Shown: piece after piece, positions 1-6,266 of the stretch
Layout of the letters: each line of letters begins with the position of its first letter
Position numbering within the stretch: position 1 is the first letter of the stretch
Assembly (NCBI GenBank): GCA_016927965.1
Contig: JAFGLP010000191.1
Span: forward strand, 1-13,663
Length of the DNA stretch: 13,663 nt
Origin: Dehalococcoidia bacterium
GTDB lineage: Bacteria > Chloroflexota > Dehalococcoidia > GIF9 > UBA5629
Reading direction: 5' to 3'
Translations under genes and position numbers: made by a program
The notes under the pieces: generated by a model
Seen by the model: only the letters and a program-made list of their open reading frames with translations
What the model was told of the DNA's origin: nothing
The model's database searches: none

Positions 1-38
1 ATGTCTTTTTTCGCAATCTTTTTCATTGGAGAACTCCT

Positions 39-197
39 ATGCCTAAAAATAAAAAACACCCAAAGGATATGACAACCGAGGAAATAGCGAAGGCTGTATT
101 TCCTCCAAAATTACACCAAAAATTGAAGGAAATAATTGAGGAAATTGATAAGGATAAAAAGCCGAAACCAGATTCAAATTATTCATTACAAGGATAG
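39..197 (+). CDS. small charged hypothetical protein, 52 aa
   Basis: An open frame of 52 codons from ATG 39 to TAG 195-197, preceded by GGAG at 28-31 with a good spacing of 7 bases. The product begins MPKNKKHPKDMTTEEIAKAV and is lysine- and glutamate-rich, with a predicted amphipathic helix around residues 12-40 and no membrane segment or cysteine. I do not recognise the family. The 'TTEEIAKAVF' stretch resembles the short helical segments of small conserved proteins that sit beside PIN-type or other toxin-like genes, but no partner is visible because the window starts just upstream. It is unlikely to belong with the chemotaxis genes, since a promoter-like sequence lies between it and the next gene. 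The main support is the ribosome-binding site and the consistent coding character. Confidence 0.55.
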   Translation: MPKNKKHPKDMTTEEIAKAVFPPKLHQKLKEIIEEIDKDKKPKPDSNYSLQG

Positions 198-249
198 TAT
201 AACATGAAAGATAATCAGTGTCAAGTATATAATCCCCGACTCATATATA

Positions 250-297
250 AAAGGTCACAATAAAATAATTATTAATCACCCTGATTTGTTGACCTTT
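250..297. repeat. inverted repeat, possible operator
   Basis: AAAGGTCA at 250-257 is the exact reverse complement of TGACCTTT at 290-297. The match extends to AAAGGTCACAA / TTGTTGACCTTT with one extra base. The arms flank about 32 bases of very AT-rich DNA, and the right arm covers the -35 box of the promoter-like sequence before the gene at 341. A regulator binding both arms could repress that promoter; this is inference from geometry only. Confidence 0.35.
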
Positions 298-317
298 AGC
301 CAGCCTTAAGGCATTAT
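289..317 (+). promoter_or_regulatory. putative sigma70-type promoter
   Basis: TTGACC (289-294) and CATTAT (312-317) are separated by exactly 17 bases and match the TTGACA/TATAAT consensus at 5/6 and 4/6 positions. Transcription would start near 324, giving a very short leader directly in front of the CGGAGGG ribosome-binding site at 327-333. This is the best promoter match seen upstream of the prepilin peptidase. Confidence 0.45.
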
Positions 318-340
318 TAAAAAAAACGGAGGGCTGCCAT

Positions 341-496
341 ATGAGATATATCTGGTTATTTGCGTCTGTGTCTGCCGTATACGGGGCAATCGCCGGATCA
401 TTTTTTGATAATACCCCCCTGGTTGCGGTAGCTTTCGCCCTGCTTGCCATCGTATTTGCACTGGCTGCATGGCGGGATATGTCGAGAAAAAGTTAA
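341..496 (+). CDS. small two-helix membrane protein, 51 aa
   Basis: ATG 341 follows a strong CGGAGGG ribosome-binding site (327-333) at good spacing and the frame closes at TAA 494-496. The 51-residue product has two hydrophobic segments, roughly residues 4-22 (WLFASVSAVYGAIAG) and 27-44 (LVAVAFALLAIVFALAAW). They are joined by a short FFDNTP turn, and the protein ends in a basic tail, WRDMSRKS. This implies a helical hairpin in the cytoplasmic membrane with the charged C-terminus probably inside. I cannot assign a family or function. It lies 50 bases upstream of the prepilin peptidase gene, in the same direction and probably on the same transcript, so a role in membrane assembly of pilin- or archaellin-like proteins is possible but unproven. 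Confidence 0.6.
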   Translation: MRYIWLFASVSAVYGAIAGSFFDNTPLVAVAFALLAIVFALAAWRDMSRKS

Positions 497-546
497 TATC
501 TGGACAACATCTGACGGTGTTAGTGCCTGGCATATTATATATATAA

Positions 547-1365
547 ATGTTAATGTACCTGTTTATTTTTTTGTTTTTTATCCTGGGGCTTTTCTGTGGG
601 AGCCTGGTCAATTATATTGCTGGGGGGGTGACGCGGGAGCCCAGGTCATTTGTTTTTTCCATCTGCCGTGACTGTAACAACATCTGGCGTCCTTTGCTTA
701 TGCTGCCGGTCATCGGGTTTCTGTTGGCCAGGGGCAGGTGTCCGCATTGCGCAAAGCCGCTACCCATACATATCATCCTGGTGGAAGTGGGAACGGGATT
801 GCTGCTGGCGTATCTTCTCTGGAGTTACGGCTTTTCATGGGATCTGTCGGTGCTTATTATATATTGCCTGCTTTTGCTGATCCTGCTGGTGACGGATATC
901 GAGCAGATGCTTATTCCCAACGTTGTTACTTACCCTGGCTTTCTTATAGTGCTGTTAATTTCCCTGGCGATTATGCTGCTGAATGTTAAACCGCACTGGT
1001 TTTATGCCGTGCCTGCCACCGGATTTTTCATGATTACTTACAACTACCTGGTCAATATTATCCTGGGTGGGTTGGCCGGGTTTGTGCTGCTGCTGTTGGT
1101 GCATATTTTATCCCGCGGAGGCATGGCGCTGGGGGACGTGAAGCTGGCGGCGCTGATCGGCATGATGACCGGGTTTCCCCTAGTTGTAGTTGCCCTGTTT
1201 TTGGGGGTTATCGGCGGCGGGCTGGTGGCGCTGATTTTACTGCTGACCAGACGGCGCGGCCGCAGGGACCCCATGCCGTTCGGACCGTTTCTCTGCCTGG
1301 GTGGGATAGCGGCGTTGTTGTGGGGAAAGGCGATACTGGCCTGGTACCTGGCGCCAATAATGTAA
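547..1365 (+). CDS. bacterial prepilin peptidase (A24 family)
   Basis: A 272-aa integral membrane aspartyl protease of the PilD/TadV type, which cleaves class III signal peptides from type IV pilin-like proteins at the inner face of the membrane. The N-terminal part has the start helix with the GSLVN motif (18-22). It is followed by the zinc-binding cytosolic domain with CxxC pairs at Cys40/43 and Cys65/68, as in two-domain bacterial enzymes. The catalytic aspartates are Asp117 (TDIEQMLIPN) and Asp197 (MALGDVKLAA). The usual GxGD reads ALGD, a mild first-residue change. About eight hydrophobic helices are seen. In-frame TAA at 544 forces the start to 547 or 553. There is no ribosome-binding site, and a TATTAT box at 533-538 suggests a near-leaderless message. 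No pilin gene is adjacent, so the archaellin-like product at 13241 is a plausible substrate (inference). Confidence 0.93.
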   Translation: MLMYLFIFLFFILGLFCGSLVNYIAGGVTREPRSFVFSICRDCNNIWRPLLMLPVIGFLLARGRCPHCAKPLPIHIILVEVGTGLLLAYLLWSYGFSWDLSVLIIYCLLLLILLVTDIEQMLIPNVVTYPGFLIVLLISLAIMLLNVKPHWFYAVPATGFFMITYNYLVNIILGGLAGFVLLLLVHILSRGGMALGDVKLAALIGMMTGFPLVVVALFLGVIGGGLVALILLLTRRRGRRDPMPFGPFLCLGGIAALLWGKAILAWYLAPIM

Positions 1366-1436
1366 GTAATCACTGCCGCTATTGTTTAACCCATAACTGA
1401 TCCTCAATCACTAGAGATCCCATTTTAAAGACCCCA

Positions 1437-1500
1437 TTGGCTCATTAAAATTAGCCTGTTGCTCCTTGTTTGACAGCACGAGTGCTGACAGAATTGATTG
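1437..1500 (+). repeat. diverged repeat, copy 1 (upstream of cheW)
   Basis: This 64-base block begins TTGGCTCAT and ends with AATTGATT. Its first 33 bases match the block before cheY (4643-4675) at about 25 positions by hand, including TTGGCTCAT and CTTGT. The two copies also share GACA(G)AATTGATT near the end. The shared layout upstream of the two transcription-unit starts of the chemotaxis cluster suggests a common regulatory element. Confidence 0.4.
1471..1490. promoter_or_regulatory. palindromic operator-like site
   Basis: TGACAGCAC and GTGCTGACA face each other around a GA centre, with one mismatch in nine pairs. The inner CAGCAC/GTGCTG arms are perfect. The first five bases overlap a perfect TTGACA hexamer (1470-1475). 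A dimeric repressor or activator site is likely. The regulator is unknown; the NarL-type protein encoded at 11731 is one candidate only because it is nearby. Confidence 0.45.
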
Positions 1501-1627
1501 GATTAATAAATCACTTGCCTTTATACCGCAGGCTTAACGGATTCAGGAATAGAGAACGTGTATATGCAAAATAAATTTCGAGCAAACTTGTCCTGATGCA
1601 CGCATTAAATAATTGAATTGAACCGGA

Positions 1628-1647
1628 CGGCAGCCGCTGCGCTGCCG
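1628..1647 (+). other. GC-rich hairpin in cheW leader
   Basis: CGGCAGC (1628-1634) pairs perfectly with GCTGCCG (1641-1647) around a six-base loop, CGCTGC. No U-run follows, so it is not a standard intrinsic terminator. It could stabilise the 5' end of the cheW message or modulate its translation about 50 bases before the start codon. Confidence 0.4.
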
Positions 1648-1696
1648 CCTTAAATTACATGAGATAGATGTTAATTGTTATTTAAAGAGGAAATTA

Positions 1697-2305
1697 ATGG
1701 CGGATATGGACAATTCGATGAACGAGATCCAACAGGTGGTCTTTGACCTGGCTTCGGAACATTATGGTGTCGATATTTCAGACGTGCGCGAAATAATGCG
1801 TATGCAGAATATTACCAAGGTCCCGGGCGCGGTGTCATATGTTGAAGGAGTGATAAACCTCAGGGGAAAAGTGCTGCCGGTGCTGGACCTTAGAAAAAGG
1901 CTGGGACTGAAAGTGGCTGAACAAAGCGAAGAAAGTCGTATAGTAGTTGTCGATATTGCTGATGGCGAGGTGGGCGTGATAGTGGATGCTGTGACCGAAG
2001 TGTTACGCGTGCCGAACTCATCCATCGAGCCGCCTTCTTCCATGGTGGCACAGGGGAACTCTGATTATCTCCGTGGAATAGCTAAATTGACAGGCAGGCT
2101 GATCATTTTACTTGATTTAAATAAATTGCTTTCGTCGAAGGCCGATGCCGACATGATAGCCAGGGTCATCGGCGACAGCATGTCCGCTGTGCAACAACAG
2201 GGCAGTGATATGGAACCTTCGGTCGAGAAAGTGAGCAGAAACGGAAAGAAAAAAGCAGGAGATACCCCGGGGAAAAACAACGGGAAAGAATGTGCAGTTG
2301 CTTGA
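1697..2305 (+). CDS. cheW: chemotaxis coupling protein CheW
   Basis: A 202-aa cytoplasmic adaptor that links receptors to the CheA kinase. Residues 10-145 form the CheW/SH3-like fold. Recognisable segments are VVFDLASEHYGVDISDVREI, the VPGAVSYVEGVINLRGKVLP signature near residues 42-61, DLRKRLGL, VGVIVDAVTEVLRV, and RLIILLDLNKLL in the last strand. The domain is complete, but about 55 residues of tail follow, lysine- and glycine-rich (NGKKKAGDTPGKNNGKECAVA region), longer than in a typical CheW of about 150 aa. ATG 1697 is supported by AGAGG at 1686-1690. It lies 63 bases before cheA, as expected for a chemotaxis operon. The function of the tail is unknown; it looks disordered. Confidence 0.93.
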   Translation: MADMDNSMNEIQQVVFDLASEHYGVDISDVREIMRMQNITKVPGAVSYVEGVINLRGKVLPVLDLRKRLGLKVAEQSEESRIVVVDIADGEVGVIVDAVTEVLRVPNSSIEPPSSMVAQGNSDYLRGIAKLTGRLIILLDLNKLLSSKADADMIARVIGDSMSAVQQQGSDMEPSVEKVSRNGKKKAGDTPGKNNGKECAVA

Positions 2306-2368
2306 TCCTAGTTGTGATACATCCCGGTCTGGCGGCGTCAAGTTAGTCTAACCAGGCAGGATAATAAA

Positions 2369-4051
2369 ATGATTATAAGCTGTGAAATTAGCCCAGAAGA
2401 GCTTAAGGTTTTTATGGAGGAAGCCGAGGAACATATTCAGCTTCTCGATGAAGATATTATAAAGCTCGAAAACGAAGGAAATAACCAGGAATTGCTGCAG
2501 GAGATCTTCCGCGCAGCGCATACGTTAAAAGGGTCTTCGGCTATGCTGGGCCATGAGCGTATGGCTGAGGTAACGCATGCCATGGAGAGCCTCCTTGATA
2601 GGCTGCGCAACCATAAGGTAAATGTAAATTCCGGGATAATAGATGCCCTGCTTTTTGGTTTGGATGCTCTGAAAGTCCTCAAGGGTGAAGTGTTGACTCA
2701 ACGCGAAAGTGATGTGGATGTGGCGTCCATTGTCGATCGTCTCAATACATTGGCAGAAGCCAGGGCTGATGGGGAAGCAGAGGAAACGGACCAGGTGCAG
2801 CCGGGTGGTGGCAAGGCTGGCAAGCTACTCACTCTGAATAAAAACGCATTAGGGAAAATAGCTAAAGCTAAAAAGAATGGGCAGAATGTATATGCTGTTA
2901 GAGTCTCAATAAATAAAAAAAGTGAATGGATGGCTGTCAGGAGCCTGCAGATTTATAACGACCTGTCAACGATGGGCGAATTGATAACTGCTATGCCCTG
3001 CTTAAAAGATATCGAGCAGGAGAAGGTTACCCCGGAATTTACCGCGGTACTATGCTGCCGTCGCACTAATGACGAGGTGGAAGCGGCGCTCAAGCTGATC
3101 TCGGATATTGAAAAGGTGGTTACAGCCGATTATGGGACGGAGGAAGCAGCAGATCTTTTAAAATCAGTAGAGAGCGAGGGGCCGAAAGCAGAGCCTCTGC
3201 AGGAAGCGCAGGTAAATGCGCCGAAGCTGGGAGGCAAGATGCCTGGGGGCAGCGCCAAACAGGAAGACATGCAGAGCATACGTGTAGATGTAGCGGTACT
3301 GGATAATCTGATGAACATGGTAGAAGAACTGGTAATCGACCAATCCCGCATAAGTCAGGTTGGCAAGATGCTGGAGAGCAAATACCCTGAGGATGACCTT
3401 GTAAATGATCTCGGGGATACCTCCAATCATACTGTGAAAGTTATTAATGAACTCTATCAGGATATTATGAAAGTCCGCATGGTCCCTGTCAGCCTTGTTT
3501 TCAGTAAATTTCCCAGGTTGATGCGTGATATTGCTCAGAAATTACACAAGAACTTGGACTTTGTTATAAAAGGTGAAAATACCGAGCTTGATAGGACCAT
3601 CATCGAGAAAATCCACGATCCTCTGGTACACCTGCTGAGAAATGCCGTGGACCACGGCATTGAATCTCCGGAAGAGCGCAAGGCTAGGGGCAAGCCTGAA
3701 AAAGCACTGGTCAGGCTTTCAGCGTACCAGGAAGAAGGGCATATCGTCATTAAACTGGAAGACGACGGTAGGGGAATTGACGCCATACGTGTGAAAGACT
3801 CCGCCGTCAAGAAAGGATTCCTGTCTGCGGAAGCTGCAGACAAAATACCCGATTTGGAAGCTATTGATCTGATATTCTCACCGGGCATGTCAACTGCAGA
3901 GAAAGCTACGGACATCTCCGGCAGGGGCGTTGGGCTGGATATAGTCAGAACCAATATCGAACGCTTGAGTGGCAGTATTACTCTGGATACGAAAATCAAT
4001 GAAGGTACCACATTTACTATCAAGCTGCCGCTTACGGTAGCCGTGTTCTAG
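2369..4051 (+). CDS. cheA: chemotaxis histidine kinase CheA, stopped before P5
   Basis: Cytoplasmic kinase that phosphorylates CheY and CheB. P1 (about 5-105) carries the phosphorylated His51 in AAHTLKGSSAMLG. Residues about 150-265 resemble the P2 CheY/CheB-docking domain. P3 dimerisation starts at IRVDVAVLDNLMNMVEELV. The P4 ATPase is complete: N box HLLRNAVDHGIE, G1 DDGRGID, F box IFSPGMST, G2 GRGVGLDIV. The frame then stops at TAG 4049-4051, right after IKLPLTVAVF, which is the junction where P5 normally begins (typically ..LPLTLAIIQ/DxLLV). As written, the 560-aa product lacks P5, which binds CheW and receptors, so it should be uncoupled from signals. A single C-to-T change in a glutamine CAG codon would explain the stop; recoding or a sequencing error remains possible. 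ATG 2369 follows an AGGA a few bases upstream. Confidence 0.88.
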   Translation: MIISCEISPEELKVFMEEAEEHIQLLDEDIIKLENEGNNQELLQEIFRAAHTLKGSSAMLGHERMAEVTHAMESLLDRLRNHKVNVNSGIIDALLFGLDALKVLKGEVLTQRESDVDVASIVDRLNTLAEARADGEAEETDQVQPGGGKAGKLLTLNKNALGKIAKAKKNGQNVYAVRVSINKKSEWMAVRSLQIYNDLSTMGELITAMPCLKDIEQEKVTPEFTAVLCCRRTNDEVEAALKLISDIEKVVTADYGTEEAADLLKSVESEGPKAEPLQEAQVNAPKLGGKMPGGSAKQEDMQSIRVDVAVLDNLMNMVEELVIDQSRISQVGKMLESKYPEDDLVNDLGDTSNHTVKVINELYQDIMKVRMVPVSLVFSKFPRLMRDIAQKLHKNLDFVIKGENTELDRTIIEKIHDPLVHLLRNAVDHGIESPEERKARGKPEKALVRLSAYQEEGHIVIKLEDDGRGIDAIRVKDSAVKKGFLSAEAADKIPDLEAIDLIFSPGMSTAEKATDISGRGVGLDIVRTNIERLSGSITLDTKINEGTTFTIKLPLTVAVF

Positions 4052-4630
4052 GGGCTGGTAGTAACTGTATCTGGTTCGAGTTTTATTGTTCCGCTGGTAT
4101 CTGTCATGGAGACAATCAAGGTCAAAAAGAGCGATATCATGGCAGTGCAAATGCGGGAAGTCATGGTGTTGCGCAATATGATCGTGCCTCTTATGAGGAT
4201 GAGCCGAGTCCTGGGGATAGGTGCTGAAGAGGAGAGTGAAGGTGAAGATTATGTGCTGGTTGTCAAGGCTGGCGACAGGGTGGTGGGCATAGTTGTCGAT
4301 GAGCAGGTGGAGCATATCTCTGTGGCGGCGCAGCAACTGGGCGCAATGAGTGCGGAAATGGTCAAGCTCAGTGAAAACATCAGCGCTGTAGTTGAGCAGA
4401 ACACGGCGGCGACCGAGCAGATGTCGGCGACTGCAAATTCTGTATCCAGGTCCGTGGAGGATATCGCAGGTGTAGCCGAGCAGAATAGTGCGGCGACCGA
4501 GGGGGTATCTGCTGCCGCGGAGGAGATTAGCGCCCAGATGCAGCAAATGGTCGCTTCGGGCGCTGGCGTTTCGCAAAGGGCACAAGAGTTTAAAGAGATT
4601 GTTCTTAAATATAAGATTGGAGAAAAATGA
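4052..4630 (+). pseudogene. cheA P5 remnant fused to MCP signalling tail
   Basis: Read in the same frame as cheA after its TAG stop. The first ~84 codons are clear CheA P5: GLVVTVSGSSFIVPLVSV, METIKV, REVMVLRNMIVPLMRM, VGIVVDE. P5 breaks off near 4300-4306, about 45 residues short. It continues without a frame change into the C-terminal helix of a methyl-accepting chemotaxis protein: ISAVVEQNTAATEQMSA, VEDIAGVAEQNSAATEGVSA, AEEISAQMQQMVASG. The conserved MCP hairpin tip (normally ..LLALNAAIEAARAGE..) is absent. The simplest explanation is an in-frame deletion that joined cheA to a downstream mcp gene. An ATG at 4106 could start a separate 174-aa protein, but there is no good ribosome-binding site. 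Readthrough would give about 753 residues. Function is doubtful. Confidence 0.75.
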
Positions 4631-4642
4631 TTCAATAGCCTG

Positions 4643-4705
4643 TTGGCTCATAAAACTTAAACCGTAGTCTCTTGTACAAAAATGATGCGGCTGTGACAAT
4701 TGATT
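4643..4705 (+). repeat. diverged repeat, copy 2 (upstream of cheY)
   Basis: Begins TTGGCTCAT and ends GACAATTGATT, paralleling 1437-1500. The copy lacks the palindrome found in the other. It sits about 75-135 bases before the cheY start, where a second promoter of the cluster would be expected. Confidence 0.4.
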
Positions 4706-4724
4706 AAGGGGTTTATCGCCAAAA

Positions 4725-4744
4725 ATCCTTCTGAAAAGAAGGGT
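4725..4744 (+). other. hairpin with GAAA tetraloop in cheY leader
   Basis: CCTTCT (4727-4732) and AGAAGG (4737-4742) pair around GAAA, a stable GNRA-type loop, and two more pairs (A-T and T-G) extend it to 4725-4744. No U-run follows on the + strand, so it is not a + strand terminator. It may stabilise the leader of the cheY transcript. Confidence 0.4.
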
Positions 4745-4777
4745 ACTGAAAAATAAAATAAATTAAGAAGGAAAAGA

Positions 4778-5134
4778 TTGGCAAAAATACTTGTTGTAGA
4801 TGATGCAGCTTTTATGCGCATGAGATGCACCAAGCTGCTGGCTGATAATGGCTTTGATGTAACTGAAGCAGCAGACGGCGCAGAAGCAATTGAAAAATAC
4901 AAAGAACACAAACCCGATGGTGTTCTGCTGGATATAACCATGCCGAATATGGATGGCCTATCCACTCTCAAGGAATTGATCAAAATAGACCCGGGCGCCA
5001 GGGTAGCTATGGTGACGGCCATGGGCCAGCAATCCATGGTGATGGAAGCGCTAAAGACCGGGGCCAGAGACTTTGTAGTCAAACCTTTTGATGCAGACCG
5101 TGTCATGGCAGCAGTAAAGAAAATGATCGGCTAA
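4778..5134 (+). CDS. cheY: chemotaxis response regulator CheY
   Basis: A 118-aa single-domain receiver that carries the signal from CheA to the motor. All catalytic residues are present: Asp8/Asp9 (ILVVDDAAF), phosphoacceptor Asp52 (LLDITMPNMDG), Thr80 (MVTAMG) and Lys102 (VVKPFD). The length is normal, with no output domain. The start is TTG 4778, because the frame begins immediately with the usual KILVVDD and the AAGGA ribosome-binding site (4768-4772) is five bases upstream; no in-frame ATG precedes the first strand. cheB starts 11 bases after the stop, so the two are co-transcribed. No FliM or CheF target appears in the window; the FliM-peptide protein at 9506 is the candidate partner. 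CheC, CheX and CheZ phosphatases are also absent. Confidence 0.95.
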   Translation: MAKILVVDDAAFMRMRCTKLLADNGFDVTEAADGAEAIEKYKEHKPDGVLLDITMPNMDGLSTLKELIKIDPGARVAMVTAMGQQSMVMEALKTGARDFVVKPFDADRVMAAVKKMIG

Positions 5135-5145
5135 GATGAAGAACT

Positions 5146-6264
5146 ATGGTGTCTGAATTCACTAATATGGACGTGCCGGGCAAACGTATCAGGGTATTGA
5201 TAGTAGATGACTCAGCGTTTGCGAGATTGATGATCTCCAAGCATCTTTCATCTGATCCTGAGATCGCGATAGCCGGTGTTGCTAGGGACGGCGTTGATGC
5301 GATTAAAAAAATTAAGTCGCTTAAGCCGGACGTAATAACGTTGGATGTTGAGATGCCCAGGATTGACGGTATTACGGCACTGGAACGTATAATGTCTGAT
5401 TGTCCAACGCCCGTAGTAATGCTGAGCAACCTGACTGCCGAAGGCGCTGATGTAACGATCCGGGCGCTGGAATTCGGCGCTATAGATTTTTTCCTTAAGC
5501 CCTCGCTGCTCAATCTCACCGGCGCTGATAATTCCAGCGATGAGCTTATCACTAAGGTAAAGCAGGCATCCAGGATTGATGTTGCCAGGGTGACATCAAG
5601 GCTTTTACGGATATCTCAGGGACTCCAGCGAAGCAAGGCAAAAAAAAACCAGGAGCCCAAACCAAAACGCAGCAAACTTAACCACGTGGTCATAATCGGA
5701 ACTTCGACCGGCGGACCGCGTGCCCTATACGAAGTGGTTCCTAATATAGCGGCGGATATTGATGCGGCTTTCCTCATTGTTCAGCATATGCCGCCCAAAT
5801 TTACCAAGTCCATCGCAGACAGGCTTAACGATCTAAGCCAAATACGAGTTAAAGAGGCCGAAGCTAGCGATGTGGTAGCTAACGGGCAGGCGCTGGTAGC
5901 CCCCGGCGGATTTCACATGGTGGTGAATCACAGCGGTCAAATTGTGCTTAATCAAGACAGGCCGCGCTGTGGTTTGAGGCCGGCCGCTGATGTCACTATG
6001 GAGGCGGCTGCCAAGGCCTGTGGCGCAAAGTGCCTGGGGGTGATACTTACTGGAATGGGATCGGACGGTACACAGGGCGCTGCCATGATAAAGGCAGGCG
6101 GCGGCTTGATACTGGCAGAACATGAGTCCACCTGCGTTGTTTACGGCATGCCCCGCAGCGTAGCTGAAGCGGGACTGGTTGATAAGGTAGTGCCGTTGAA
6201 CCGGATCGTGAATGAAATAGGCGAGGTCTGTTCTAAATCTACTACATCTTTGGTGAATATATAG
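5146..6264 (+). CDS. cheB: chemoreceptor glutamate methylesterase CheB
   Basis: A 372-aa protein that removes receptor methyl groups and deamidates receptor glutamines, activated by phosphorylation from CheA. The N-terminal receiver (15-135) has Asp21/Asp22, phosphoacceptor Asp67 (LDVEMPRIDG) and Lys118 (LKPS). A basic linker (about 160-178, lysine-rich) leads to the methylesterase domain with the complete Ser-His-Asp triad: Ser187 (GTSTGGP), His214 (QHMPPKF), Asp307 (GMGSDG). The start at 5146 has only a weak AAGA upstream; ATG 5167 is an alternative that would remove seven residues before the receiver. It ends with TAG, three bases before cheR, so TAG is a normal terminator in this genome. 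Its receptor substrates are not in this window apart from the MCP fragment at 4300-4630. Confidence 0.95.
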   Translation: MVSEFTNMDVPGKRIRVLIVDDSAFARLMISKHLSSDPEIAIAGVARDGVDAIKKIKSLKPDVITLDVEMPRIDGITALERIMSDCPTPVVMLSNLTAEGADVTIRALEFGAIDFFLKPSLLNLTGADNSSDELITKVKQASRIDVARVTSRLLRISQGLQRSKAKKNQEPKPKRSKLNHVVIIGTSTGGPRALYEVVPNIAADIDAAFLIVQHMPPKFTKSIADRLNDLSQIRVKEAEASDVVANGQALVAPGGFHMVVNHSGQIVLNQDRPRCGLRPAADVTMEAAAKACGAKCLGVILTGMGSDGTQGAAMIKAGGGLILAEHESTCVVYGMPRSVAEAGLVDKVVPLNRIVNEIGEVCSKSTTSLVNI

Positions 6265-6266
6265 CC

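Larger units (their letters stand above)
1366..1696. other. 331-base noncoding region before cheW
   Basis: No convincing gene is seen here on either strand. The region holds a block that resembles the DNA before cheY (1437-1500), a 20-base palindrome (1471-1490) and a GC-rich hairpin (1628-1647). It ends with the AGAGG ribosome-binding site (1686-1690) of cheW. No clear promoter is placed: TTGACA at 1470-1475 is a perfect -35 box, but the bases 16-18 downstream do not form a good -10. The region most likely carries the regulated promoter and leader of the chemotaxis operon. Confidence 0.5.

Noticed and set aside
1..72. Open frame from ATG at position 1 (MSFFAIFFIG...)
   Set aside because: Only 23 codons and cut by the window edge. 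It could be the tail of an upstream gene, but there is no way to tell from the sequence.
1471..1490. LexA/SOS box
   Set aside because: The palindrome does not fit either the CTGT-N8-ACAG or the GAAC-N4-GTTC consensus, and the downstream genes are not SOS genes.
2290..2305. CheW C-terminus CAVA as a prenylation-like box
   Set aside because: Prenylation of this type is not a bacterial process; the resemblance is coincidental.
4049..4051. TAG read as pyrrolysine or another general reassignment
   Set aside because: TAG also ends cheB (6262-6264) and the small gene at 195-197, so it is a working stop here; no insertion-element-like structure was recognised after 4051.
3535..4699. Long minus-strand open frames opposite cheA and its remnant
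   Set aside because: They mirror the codon pattern of clear + strand CheA and MCP sequence and show no domain of their own.
4725..4744. Minus-strand terminator (hairpin followed by TTTTT on the reverse strand)
   Set aside because: No minus-strand gene ends nearby, so a terminator for that strand has nothing to terminate; treated as a + strand leader hairpin.
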